Assembly: GCA_965371945.1 (NCBI GenBank)
Contig: CBDVAK010000215.1
Location: 1 to 6,174 of the forward strand
Source of the DNA: CBDVAK01 sp965371945
Lineage (GTDB): Bacteria > Pseudomonadota > Gammaproteobacteria > Competibacterales > JAHEDQ01
Length of the DNA: 6,174 nt
Direction of reading: 5' to 3'
The position numbers were made by a program, and so were the translations under genes. Within the stretch, counting starts at the first letter, position 1. Every line of letters begins with the position of its first letter. Of this stretch, positions 1-6,174 are shown piece by piece. Below the pieces are notes generated by a model. The model searched no databases, was not told where the DNA came from, and saw nothing but the letters and a program-made list of their open reading frames with translations.

Positions 1-567
1 GCCCGGCCCGACCAGGACTATTATCAGAACCTGTTCAACCAGTGTGGCCGGATGATGCTCGCCATCAATCGTCTGCCGGTCCCGGTCATCGCGCGGGTGC
101 AGGGTATCGCTACCGCCGCGGGCTGCCAGTTGGTGGCGGCTTGCGATCTCGCGGTGGCGGCCGACAGCGCCCGCTTCGCGGTGTCGGGGATCAATGTCGG
201 CTTGTTCTGCGCCACTCCCGCGGTGGCGTTGTCGCGCAATGTCGGTCGCAAACAGGCGATGGAGATGTTGTTGACCGGTGAATTCATCAGCGCGGCACGG
301 GCTCTGGAACTGGGGTTGGTCAACCGGGTCGCTACCGCAGAGCATCTCGACAGGACTTTGCAGGAACTGGTCGATGCCATCGTTGCCAAGCCCGCGGTGG
401 CGGTGCGCACCGGCAAGCAGATGTTTTACCGGCAATTGGAAATGCCGATGGAAGACGCCTACCTGTACGCCGGCGATGTCATGGCCTGCAATATGATGGC
501 GGATGATACCGGTGAAGGCATCGATGCCTTCATGGAAAAGCGCAAGCCCCGCTGGCATGGCTGTTGA
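1..567 (+). CDS. Enoyl-CoA hydratase/isomerase (crotonase) family protein, ECHDC3-like, 5' partial
   Basis: The frame is open from the first base to a TGA at 565-567, giving 188 visible residues. About 70 N-terminal residues would be missing compared with a typical crotonase of roughly 260 aa; the ATG codons at 52 and 55 are internal. Crotonase features seen are the oxyanion-hole/helix segment GIATAAGCQLVAACDLAVA (residues 35-53), the INVGLFCATPAVAL stretch (64-77) and the MLLTGEFISAARALELGLVN block (89-108). The C-terminus ends in the EKRKPRW motif (179-185). VTAAGCQLVA-like and NVGLFC-like wording and the KRKPxW tail match my recollection of the ECHDC3 subgroup better than classical FadB/Ech hydratases. 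The two catalytic glutamates of rat mitochondrial hydratase (Glu144, Glu164) align with Gln43 and Gly63 here, so ordinary enoyl-CoA hydration is doubtful. Substrate and reaction are unknown; acyl-CoA binding is inferred from the fold. The gene converges on the DUF255 gene and is not part of the downstream operon. Confidence 0.93.
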   Translation, partial: ARPDQDYYQNLFNQCGRMMLAINRLPVPVIARVQGIATAAGCQLVAACDLAVAADSARFAVSGINVGLFCATPAVALSRNVGRKQAMEMLLTGEFISAARALELGLVNRVATAEHLDRTLQELVDAIVAKPAVAVRTGKQMFYRQLEMPMEDAYLYAGDVMACNMMADDTGEGIDAFMEKRKPRWHGC

Positions 568-658
568 CCGTCGACCGGAGGCGGTTGTTTCTTGTTGATT
601 GCCGTGTCGGGTCCGGGGGGTGCGTGCCACGGGACGCCGGCCTGGCGCAGGCAACGGA

Positions 659-687
659 TCGCGGCAGTGGAAGGCAAGCTGCCGCGA
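659..687. terminator. Perfect 9-bp inverted repeat in convergent gap, possible bidirectional terminator
   Basis: TCGCGGCAG at 659-667 is the exact reverse complement of CTGCCGCGA at 679-687, with an 11-nt loop. It lies between two converging genes and ends 1 nt before the stop codon of the minus-strand gene (689-691). The stem is GC-rich and stable, but neither strand has a T-run after it, so it is not a canonical intrinsic terminator. It may slow polymerase, protect 3' ends or be chance. The rest of the 568-688 gap shows nothing I recognise. Confidence 0.35.
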
Positions 688-688
688 C

Positions 689-2761
689 TCATGCGGGAGC
701 GCTGTGACCGCCACCCAGTTCAGCCTGCAGTGCTTCCAGAGTGGTGACCGGCGCCAGACACTGGCTGCCGCTGCAGATATAGGCACAGGCCTCCCCCAGC
801 GCCCGACGCTCTGCCAGCAGACCGGGTAGGCCAGTCTCCGCCGCGGGTATCGCGATGGTGAGTCGGTCGGGTGCCCAGGTTTCGGCTGCCGTCGCGCGCC
901 AGCTTTCCAGCATTTGCGATTGCGCACGGATGATTACGGTCTGACCGGGGTTCAGCCACAACCGCAGCCCCTGCAGCATTGCCGTGCAGGCGCTTGGGGA
1001 TCTCGACAATTGCGGCCAGGCCCAGTGCAGCAAGCGGTCGGCGGCTTGCAGATAGCGCTGCTCCCCGGTCAGATGACCGAGCTGCAACAGTACCCGCAGG
1101 GCGACCCCGTTGCCGGAGGGCATTGAGTCGTCCTGTACCGTCCGCGGCCGGGTGATCAGGCGTTCGTGGTCGTCGGCGGTGAAGTAGAATCCGCCTTCAT
1201 TGTCATCCTCGAAATGAGCCAGCAGCAGATCTGCCAGTTGCAGCGCGAAGTCCAGGTCACGACGCCGCCACCGGCACTGCAACAGTTCCAGGATGGCGTC
1301 GATCAGAAATACATGGTCGTCCAGATAGGCGCCCAGATGTGCGTGACCATCCTTGCAGGTTGCCAGCAGCCTGCCGTTGCTGCAAAGACTGCTGGCGATG
1401 AAATCCAGGGCCCGGGTGGCGGATTCCGCCAGCTCGGGCTGACGGAGGTGGCGACTGGCGATCGCCATGCCGCGAATCATCAAGGCGTTCCAGGATGTCA
1501 GGATCTTGTCATCCCGGCCCGGGTGCACGCGTTGTTCACGGACGGCAAACAATTTGCCACGTGCCCGCTCCAGCAGGTTCTGCAGTGTATCTTCCCCGAC
1601 CTCCAGCAGTGCCGCCACCTGCTGCGGGTCCCGGTAGCCATGCAGGTGCCAGCGCCCTTCGAAATTGGCGTCACGATCAAGACCAAAGCGGGCGGCGATG
1701 GCGCGGTACTCATCCGCATCCAGCAGCGCCGAGACCTCATCTTTATCCCACACGTAGAAGCGGCCCTCCTCCCCTTCGGAGTCGGCATCGATGCTGGAAA
1801 AATAGCCGCCATCCGGCGCTTGCATTTCGCGCATGACCCAGCCCGCGGTCTGCTCCGCGGTGCGTCGAAACCGCGGGTCCGCGGTAATCAGCCACAGCTC
1901 GGCGCACAAAGCCAGCAGCGGTCCGTTGTCATAGAGCATCTTCTCGAAATGCGGGATCATCCAGTCAGCATCCACCGAGTAACGGCAGAAGCCTCCGCCG
2001 AGATGGTCGTAGATGCCACCCTCGGCCATCCTCAGTACGCTGAATGCCGCCATCTGCCGGGTGTCCTCGGCATCATCGCCAGGGTGGCCCGCCCATAGCT
2101 GCAGCAACAATTCGAGACTGCTGGCATGCGGAAACTTGGGTGCCTCGCCAAAGCCGCCGCGACTGCGGTCGAACGAACTGGCAAGCTGCTCCCATGCCGT
2201 TTGTAATGGCGCCGGCCCCGGACTGCCAGCTGCAGGCTCGCTGGCGCTCAGCACTTTGCGCAGTGTCTCGCGCATCGTCTGGTTCTGGGATGCCACCTCA
2301 TCGGGCTGCTCGCGCAGAAACCGCCGGACCCGTGGCAGCAGTTCCCGGAATCCGGGTAGTCCGTAACGCGACTCGCGCGGGAAATAGGTGCCGCCGAAAA
2401 ACGGGGTCTGGTCCGGGGTCAGAAACATCGTCAGCGGCCAGCCGCCCGGGCGCTGCATCAATAACTGATGAGCCGTTTGATAGATGCGATCGAGGTCGGG
2501 GCGCTCCTCCCGGTCGACCTTGATGTTGATGAACAGCTCGTTCATGACCCGGGCGGTGTCCTCGTCCTCGAATGACTCGTGGGCCATGACGTGACACCAG
2601 TGACAGGCTGAGTAGCCGATCGACAGCAGTATCGGTTTGTCCTGCTGGCGGGACATTGCCAGTGCCGACTCACCCCATGGGAACCAGTCGACGGGGTTAT
2701 CCGCATGCTGACGCAGGTAGGGACTGGTCTCCGCCGAGAGCCGGTTGCGATATTCGGTCAT
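689..2761 (-). CDS. DUF255 / YyaL-type thioredoxin-domain protein (spermatogenesis-associated protein 20 family)
   Basis: This complete protein is 690 aa from the ATG at 2759-2761 to the TGA at 689-691, close to the length of Bacillus YyaL. The N-terminal DUF255 thioredoxin-like domain (about residues 1-160) opens with NRLSAETSPYLRQHADNPVDW and carries CHWC (Cys53, Cys56), IKVDREERPDLD (80-91), GGWPLTMFLTPD (106-117) and FFGGTYFPRE (121-130), all family signatures. The remainder is the helical six-hairpin (alpha/alpha-toroid) region, with GGFGEAPKFPH, the block GGGFCRYSVDADW followed by PHFEKMLYDN, IDADSEGEEGRFYVW, DDKILTSWNALM and DDSMPSGNG. There is no signal peptide or membrane segment, so it is probably cytoplasmic. 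The biochemical role is not established; a redox function for CHWC and sugar-related binding by the toroid are guesses from fold. The frame extends upstream to a TTG at 2824, but the MTEYRNRL start fits the family better and has a weak GGA about 9 nt upstream. It is divergent from the rlmI operon and looks monocistronic here. Confidence 0.93.
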   Translation of the reverse strand: MTEYRNRLSAETSPYLRQHADNPVDWFPWGESALAMSRQQDKPILLSIGYSACHWCHVMAHESFEDEDTARVMNELFINIKVDREERPDLDRIYQTAHQLLMQRPGGWPLTMFLTPDQTPFFGGTYFPRESRYGLPGFRELLPRVRRFLREQPDEVASQNQTMRETLRKVLSASEPAAGSPGPAPLQTAWEQLASSFDRSRGGFGEAPKFPHASSLELLLQLWAGHPGDDAEDTRQMAAFSVLRMAEGGIYDHLGGGFCRYSVDADWMIPHFEKMLYDNGPLLALCAELWLITADPRFRRTAEQTAGWVMREMQAPDGGYFSSIDADSEGEEGRFYVWDKDEVSALLDADEYRAIAARFGLDRDANFEGRWHLHGYRDPQQVAALLEVGEDTLQNLLERARGKLFAVREQRVHPGRDDKILTSWNALMIRGMAIASRHLRQPELAESATRALDFIASSLCSNGRLLATCKDGHAHLGAYLDDHVFLIDAILELLQCRWRRRDLDFALQLADLLLAHFEDDNEGGFYFTADDHERLITRPRTVQDDSMPSGNGVALRVLLQLGHLTGEQRYLQAADRLLHWAWPQLSRSPSACTAMLQGLRLWLNPGQTVIIRAQSQMLESWRATAAETWAPDRLTIAIPAAETGLPGLLAERRALGEACAYICSGSQCLAPVTTLEALQAELGGGHSAPA

Positions 2762-2831
2762 GAAGAGTCCGTTGAATAACCCAGGAAACCGGTCAACTAT
2801 GGCGGAGCGGATTCGATTTCGCAACGAGTAG

Positions 2832-2858
2832 CCGACAATGGTCTAAAGCGGGTACAGT
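2832..2858 (+). promoter_or_regulatory. Candidate sigma70-like promoter for the rlmI-lgt-thyA-folA operon
   Basis: In the 128-bp divergent region, CCGACA (2832-2837, 4/6 to TTGACA) and TACAGT (2853-2858, 4/6 to TATAAT) are separated by 15 bp, which is shorter than ideal. They lie about 30 nt upstream of the GTG start of the methyltransferase gene. A weak GGA at 2880-2882 could serve as its ribosome binding site. The minus-strand gene needs its own promoter in the same region; TTGTCG and TCGAAT 16 bp apart on that strand are a poor candidate. This is inferred from short matches only. Confidence 0.3.
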
Positions 2859-2889
2859 AGCGCCCCGAATTTTTAGCGCGGATACCATA

Positions 2890-4098
2890 GTGTCGGCCAG
2901 CCCCACCGAGTTTGCACCGCTGCGCCTGAAGCGCCATGAGGAGCGCCGGCTCAAAGCCGGGCACCTGTGGGTGTTCAGCAACGAGATCGACGTTGCCGTC
3001 ACGCCTCTGAAGGCATTTCAGCCAGGCGACCCGGTGGTGATCGAATCCAGCAATGGCAAGGCCGTTGGTACCGGCTATGTCAACCCGGGCTCGCTGATTG
3101 CCGCGCGGCTGGTCAGTCGCGACCCGCGCCACCCGTTGTCGGCATCGTTGCTGGTGCACCGGATCAAGGTGGCATTGGGACTGCGCACCCGGCTGTATCC
3201 GGGGCCGTGGTACCGCTTGGTCTATGGCGAGAGTGACGGCCTGCCTGGTCTGGTGGTGGATCGCTATGGCGAGATTCTGGTGGCCCAGGTGACCACCGCC
3301 GGTATGGAAAGAATGCGCGAGGACATCGTCGCAGCACTTGACAAGGTACTGAAGCCGGCGGCTATTCTGTGGCGCAACGACAGCGCGGTGCGTACCCTGG
3401 AGGGGCTGGACCGCTATGTGACTCCGGCATTGGGCGAGGTGCCCGATCTGCTGCGGGTCGAGGAAGCAGGCGCCGTGTTCGAGGTGGCGGCCCTCAGCGG
3501 CCAGAAGACCGGCTGGTTCTATGACCAGAGCGACAATCGCGCTCGCCTGCCGAGACTGGTGGCGGGGGCCAGAGTGCTGGATCTGTACAGTTACGTAGGG
3601 GCCTGGGGGATACGGGCGGCGCTGGCCGGCGCGCGCTCCGTACAGTGTGTGGACAGCTCTGCCGCGGCACTGGAGCATGCAGCCGCCAACGCCGAACGCA
3701 ACGGCGTCGCGGACCGGGTCGAATGTGTTCGCGGGGACGTCGTGCAGGTTCTGGAATCCCTGTGCGCCGCCAACGAGCACTACGATGTGGTGATCGTCGA
3801 TCCGCCGGCATTCATCAAGAAACGCAAAGATGTGGCGGTCGGACAACAGGGCTATCGGCATATCAACCAGCTGGCCATGCGGGTGCTGGCCCGGGACGGA
3901 TTACTGGTCTCCTGTTCCTGCTCGCGGTTGCTGGAGCGGCAATCTCTGGTCGAGATTCTGTTGCGGTCGGCCCGTCACCTGGACCGCTCGCTGCAGATTA
4001 TCGATCAAGGTCACCAGGCCGCGGATCATCCCTTGCACCCGGCCATACCCGAGACCGCCTATCTGAAGTCGTTCACCGCCCGGGTGTTGCCGGCATGA
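2890..4098 (+). CDS. rlmI: Class I SAM-dependent 23S rRNA (cytosine-C5) methyltransferase, RlmI family
   Basis: The 402-aa product is close to E. coli RlmI (396 aa), which makes m5C1962 in 23S rRNA. An N-terminal PUA-like RNA-binding domain (about 8-80, with RRLKAGHLWVFSNEID) is followed by the RlmI linker region (YGESDGLPGLVVDRYG, 112-127) and the SGQKTGWFYDQSDNR motif (203-217). The Rossmann methyltransferase domain then shows SAM motif I VLDLYSYVGAWG (229-240), the acidic ribose contact at CVDSS (253-257), motif IV DPPAFIKKRKD (304-314) and a cysteine motif SCSCSRLL (341-348). Cys344 aligns with the conserved SCS cysteine. The C-terminus QAADHPLHPAIPETAYLKS is typical of the gammaproteobacterial branch. 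GTG at 2890 is chosen because no in-frame ATG lies nearby and the N-terminus then matches the family. It heads the operon, with lgt 7 or 13 nt downstream. The exact target base is inferred from E. coli; a related specificity is possible. Confidence 0.9.
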   Translation: MSASPTEFAPLRLKRHEERRLKAGHLWVFSNEIDVAVTPLKAFQPGDPVVIESSNGKAVGTGYVNPGSLIAARLVSRDPRHPLSASLLVHRIKVALGLRTRLYPGPWYRLVYGESDGLPGLVVDRYGEILVAQVTTAGMERMREDIVAALDKVLKPAAILWRNDSAVRTLEGLDRYVTPALGEVPDLLRVEEAGAVFEVAALSGQKTGWFYDQSDNRARLPRLVAGARVLDLYSYVGAWGIRAALAGARSVQCVDSSAAALEHAAANAERNGVADRVECVRGDVVQVLESLCAANEHYDVVIVDPPAFIKKRKDVAVGQQGYRHINQLAMRVLARDGLLVSCSCSRLLERQSLVEILLRSARHLDRSLQIIDQGHQAADHPLHPAIPETAYLKSFTARVLPA

Positions 4099-4111
4099 GA
4101 GCAGCGTGGAC

Positions 4112-4900
4112 ATGCTGATCCACCCCCAGTTCGATCCCATCGCCCTGCAGATTGGTCCGCTGGCAGTGCGCTGGTACGGGCTGATGTACCTGCTGGGGTT
4201 CCTGGGAGGCTGGTGGCTGGCGCGCTTGCGGGCCGGGAGGCCGGATTCCGCATGGACCCAGGAGCAGGTCAACGACTTGGTCTTCTACATTGCCATGGGC
4301 GTGGTACTGGGTGGCCGCGTCGGCTATGTCATCTTCTACAACTTTGCCGGTTTACTGGATGATCCGCTCATGTTGATCCGCGTGTGGGAGGGCGGTATGT
4401 CCTTCCACGGCGGTTTGCTGGGGGTGCTGGTGGCCATGGCCTGGTTTGGCCGCCGCCACGGCAAGCTCTTTTTCGCGGTCACCGATTTCATCGCACCGCT
4501 GGTGCCGGTGGGGCTGGGGCTGGGTCGGATCGGCAATTTCATCAACGGCGAGTTGTGGGGTCGTCCCACCGATCTGCCCTGGGGCATGGTGTTCCATGGC
4601 TATGGCGCCGGCAGTCTGCCGCGTCATCCGAGTCAGCTCTACGAAGCCCTGCTGGAGGGTCTGCTGCTGTTCGTGATCCTGTGGCTGTTTTCCGCCAGAC
4701 CACGCCCCGTCATGGCAGTATCCGGGGTTTTTCTGCTCGGCTACGGGTCATTCAGATTGCTGGTGGAGTTTTTTCGCGAGCCGGATCAGCATCTGGGCTT
4801 CGTGGCACTGGACTGGTTGACCATGGGGCAACTGTTGTCGCTGCCGATGGTACTGTTCGGTCTGTTGCTGCTGTCGCTGGCCTACCGCAAACGTACGTGA
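4112..4900 (+). CDS. lgt: Prolipoprotein diacylglyceryl transferase
   Basis: Lgt moves the diacylglyceryl group of phosphatidylglycerol onto the lipobox cysteine of prolipoproteins, the first lipoprotein-maturation step in the inner membrane. The 262-aa product has several strongly hydrophobic helices. Family motifs seen are RWYGLMYLLGF near the N-terminus, GGRVGYV, GGMSFHGGLLG with His99 (E. coli His103), the Lgt signature GLGRIGNFINGELWGR with Arg139 (E. coli Arg143), LPRHPSQLYEALLEG, and GSFRLLVEFFREPDQ, whose Arg215 and Arg222 match E. coli Arg239 and Arg246. It is shorter than the E. coli enzyme because the loop after the signature is reduced, which is common in other bacteria. ATG at 4112 gives MLIHPQFDPI, like Pseudomonas Lgt. 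A GTG two codons earlier (4106) is also possible, with GAGAG at 4097-4101 spaced 4 nt from it; the choice is not certain. The TGA stop overlaps the thyA start. Confidence 0.96.
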   Translation: MLIHPQFDPIALQIGPLAVRWYGLMYLLGFLGGWWLARLRAGRPDSAWTQEQVNDLVFYIAMGVVLGGRVGYVIFYNFAGLLDDPLMLIRVWEGGMSFHGGLLGVLVAMAWFGRRHGKLFFAVTDFIAPLVPVGLGLGRIGNFINGELWGRPTDLPWGMVFHGYGAGSLPRHPSQLYEALLEGLLLFVILWLFSARPRPVMAVSGVFLLGYGSFRLLVEFFREPDQHLGFVALDWLTMGQLLSLPMVLFGLLLLSLAYRKRT

Positions 4901-5691
4901 AGCAGTATCTGGATCTGCTGGCCCATGTGCGCCGCCACGGCGCCCGCAAGAGCGATCGTACCGGGACCGGCACCCTGAGTGTGTTCGGTTATCAGATGCG
5001 TTTCGATCTGCAACATGGGTTTCCGCTGCTCACCACCAAGAAACTCCACCTGCGCTCGATCATCTATGAGCTGCTGTGGTTCCTGCGCGGTGACACCAAT
5101 GTAAGCTGGCTCAACCATCATGGCGTCACCATCTGGGACGAGTGGGCCGACTCGCAGGGTGAACTTGGCCCGGTCTACGGGCGGCAGTGGCGGAGCTGGC
5201 CCACCCCGAATGGCGGTCACATCGACCAGATCGCCGGCGTGTTGCAGCAGATCCGTGACCACCCCGATTCGCGGCGCCTGATCGTCAGTGCCTGGAATGT
5301 CGCCGCGCTCGAGAAGATGGCGTTGCCGCCCTGTCATGCTTTGTTCCAGTTCTACGTGGCCGACCACCGCTTGTCATGCCAGCTCTACCAGCGTAGCGCG
5401 GATGTCTTCCTGGGGGTGCCGTTCAACATCGCCTCCTATGCCCTGTTGACCATGATGATGGCGCAGGCGACCGGGCTGCAGCCCGGTGATTTCGTGCACA
5501 CCCTGGGTGATGCCCATCTGTATCTCAATCACCTGGAACAATGCGACCGGCAACTGGCACGCCAGCCGCGGCCGTCGCCGACCATGGCCCTGAACCCCCA
5601 TCGTCGAGACCTGTTTGCATTCGAATATGAGGATTTCCGCTTGTCTGGATACGACCCACACGCGCATATCGGTGCACCGGTGGCGGTGTGA
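4897..5691 (+). CDS. thyA: Thymidylate synthase
   Basis: ThyA converts dUMP and 5,10-methylene-tetrahydrofolate to dTMP and dihydrofolate in the cytoplasm. The product is 264 aa, the same length as E. coli ThyA, and key residues fall at identical numbers: Arg21 in DRTGTGT, Glu58, Trp80, Arg126-Arg127 (phosphate binding from the partner subunit), catalytic Cys146 in LPPCHALFQFYV, Arg166, Asp169, Asn177 in VPFNIASYALL, and His207/Tyr209 in DAHLYLNH. The C-terminus APVAV is intact. The start is GTG at 4897, giving MKQYLDLLAHVRRHG, exactly the family N-terminus. The frame stays open far upstream through lgt, so a naive call from 4384 (435 aa) would add a spurious extension. The start overlaps the lgt stop as GTGA (4897-4900), and no clear Shine-Dalgarno precedes it, suggesting translational coupling to lgt. 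All catalytic residues are present, so I see no reason to doubt activity. Confidence 0.97.
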   Translation: MKQYLDLLAHVRRHGARKSDRTGTGTLSVFGYQMRFDLQHGFPLLTTKKLHLRSIIYELLWFLRGDTNVSWLNHHGVTIWDEWADSQGELGPVYGRQWRSWPTPNGGHIDQIAGVLQQIRDHPDSRRLIVSAWNVAALEKMALPPCHALFQFYVADHRLSCQLYQRSADVFLGVPFNIASYALLTMMMAQATGLQPGDFVHTLGDAHLYLNHLEQCDRQLARQPRPSPTMALNPHRRDLFAFEYEDFRLSGYDPHAHIGAPVAV

Positions 5692-6174
5692 TCGTCTCGC
5701 TGGTGGTGGCGCGCGCCGACAACGGTGTGATCGGTCGCGACAATGCGCTGCCCTGGCGGCTTGGCGCCGATCTGCGCAATTTTCGCCGTATCACCATGGG
5801 TCATCCGATCGTCATGGGCAGACGCACCTTCGAGTCGATCGGCCGGCCGCTGCCTGGCCGGCACAACATCGTGGTCAGCCGCAACCCGTCATTCCGGGCC
5901 GATGGCTGCACCGTGGTCAGCGACTGGGAGGCAGCCAGGCGGCTGGCCGGCGGGGTGGAGGAGTTGATGGTGATCGGAGGCGCCAGCCTGTACCAGGCCG
6001 CGTGGCCGCAGGCACAGCGTATCTATCTGACCGAGGTGCATGCCCGGGTGACGGGCGATGTCTGTTTTCCACGCCCTGACCCCGCGTTGTGGCGGGAGCT
6101 GCGCCGTGAGTTTCACCGCGCCGATGCGCGCAATGAATACGACTATAGCTTCGTATATTTGCAGCGCCGGGATA
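5688..6174 (+). CDS. folA: Dihydrofolate reductase, 3' end just beyond the window
   Basis: DHFR reduces dihydrofolate, the ThyA by-product, to tetrahydrofolate with NADPH. The frame from GTG 5688 is open for 162 codons to the window edge; E. coli FolA is 159 aa, so probably only the last few codons and stop are missing. Features seen are MIVSLVVARADNGVIG, LPWRLGADLRNFR with Trp23 and the active-site acid Asp28 (E. coli Trp22, Asp27), IVMGRRTFESIGRPLPGR (NADPH-binding region plus the folate-contacting Arg58, E. coli Arg57), NIVVSRNP, MVIGGASLY (94-102), IYLTEV with the substrate-pocket Thr, GDVCFP, and a C-terminal EYDYSFVYLQRR strand. It is chromosomal-type FolA, not a plasmid-type resistance enzyme. 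The GTG overlaps the thyA stop as GTGA (5688-5691), with a weak GGTGG at 5679-5683 upstream. No alternative ATG would keep the essential N-terminal strand. Gene order after thyA supports the call. Confidence 0.95.
   Translation, partial: MIVSLVVARADNGVIGRDNALPWRLGADLRNFRRITMGHPIVMGRRTFESIGRPLPGRHNIVVSRNPSFRADGCTVVSDWEAARRLAGGVEELMVIGGASLYQAAWPQAQRIYLTEVHARVTGDVCFPRPDPALWRELRREFHRADARNEYDYSFVYLQRRD

Noticed and set aside
52..567. 171-aa crotonase gene starting at the ATG at 52
   Set aside because: The same frame is open to the window's first base and matches crotonase sequence before that ATG, so the gene is truncated by the window edge rather than short.
1843..1884. Four CCGCGG palindromes within 42 bp
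   Set aside because: They lie inside the DUF255 coding region, are irregularly spaced (12, 16 and 8 bp) and are explained by GC-rich codons for Arg, Ala and neighbours; no repeat unit beyond 6 bp.
1166..2098. 310-aa open frame on the + strand antisense to the DUF255 gene
   Set aside because: The opposite strand codes for a protein with clear family motifs throughout. The antisense translation shows no recognisable domain and is a usual consequence of GC-rich codon use.
2762..2824. 21-residue N-terminal extension of the DUF255 protein
   Set aside because: It would need a TTG start and is not part of the family N-terminus; the ATG at 2761 gives the expected beginning and leaves room for promoters.
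2797..3861. 354-aa open frame on the - strand opposite the rlmI gene
   Set aside because: It is a shadow of the RlmI coding frame. The translation is His/Gln-rich with no domain motifs, and it would overlap the start of the DUF255 gene.
4384..5691. 435-aa open frame reading as a long N-terminal extension of ThyA
   Set aside because: The first 171 codons are lgt read out of frame. ThyA homology begins exactly at the GTG at 4897, giving the standard 264 residues.

Overview
The window is ordinary chromosomal DNA from a GC-rich bacterium, most likely a gammaproteobacterium. That placement rests on the clear resemblance of Lgt, ThyA and DHFR to their E. coli and Pseudomonas counterparts, on the Pseudomonas-like C-terminus of the rRNA methyltransferase, and on the lgt-thyA-folA gene order. 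I cannot name a genus. I see no mobile elements, CRISPR arrays, tRNA or rRNA genes, or long repeats.

Layout: (1) At 1-567 (+) is the 3' part of an enoyl-CoA hydratase/isomerase (crotonase) superfamily gene resembling human ECHDC3; its start lies before the window. (2) At 568-688 is a short convergent gap with a perfect 9-bp inverted repeat. (3) At 689-2761 (-) is a full-length DUF255/YyaL-type protein, with a thioredoxin-like domain (CHWC) followed by a six-hairpin-like domain. (4) At 2762-2889 is a divergent intergenic region that must hold the promoters of the genes on both sides. (5) At 2890-6174 (+) is a tightly packed run: an RlmI-type 23S rRNA methyltransferase, lgt (prolipoprotein diacylglyceryl transferase), thyA (thymidylate synthase) and folA (dihydrofolate reductase). 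The folA frame is still open at the window edge but is essentially complete.

The (+) genes look like one operon. The rlmI-lgt gap is 7 or 13 nt, and lgt/thyA and thyA/folA each overlap by the same 4-nt GTGA. ThyA and DHFR form a metabolic pair: ThyA makes dTMP and oxidises methylene-tetrahydrofolate to dihydrofolate, and DHFR reduces it back. Lgt (lipoprotein maturation in the inner membrane) and the rRNA methyltransferase are housekeeping genes without a direct pathway link to them. rlmI, thyA and folA appear to start with GTG, and lgt may as well.

No novel system is evident. The points most worth a second look are the loss of both canonical catalytic glutamates in the crotonase, the repeated GTGA couplings, and the DUF255 protein of unknown function.
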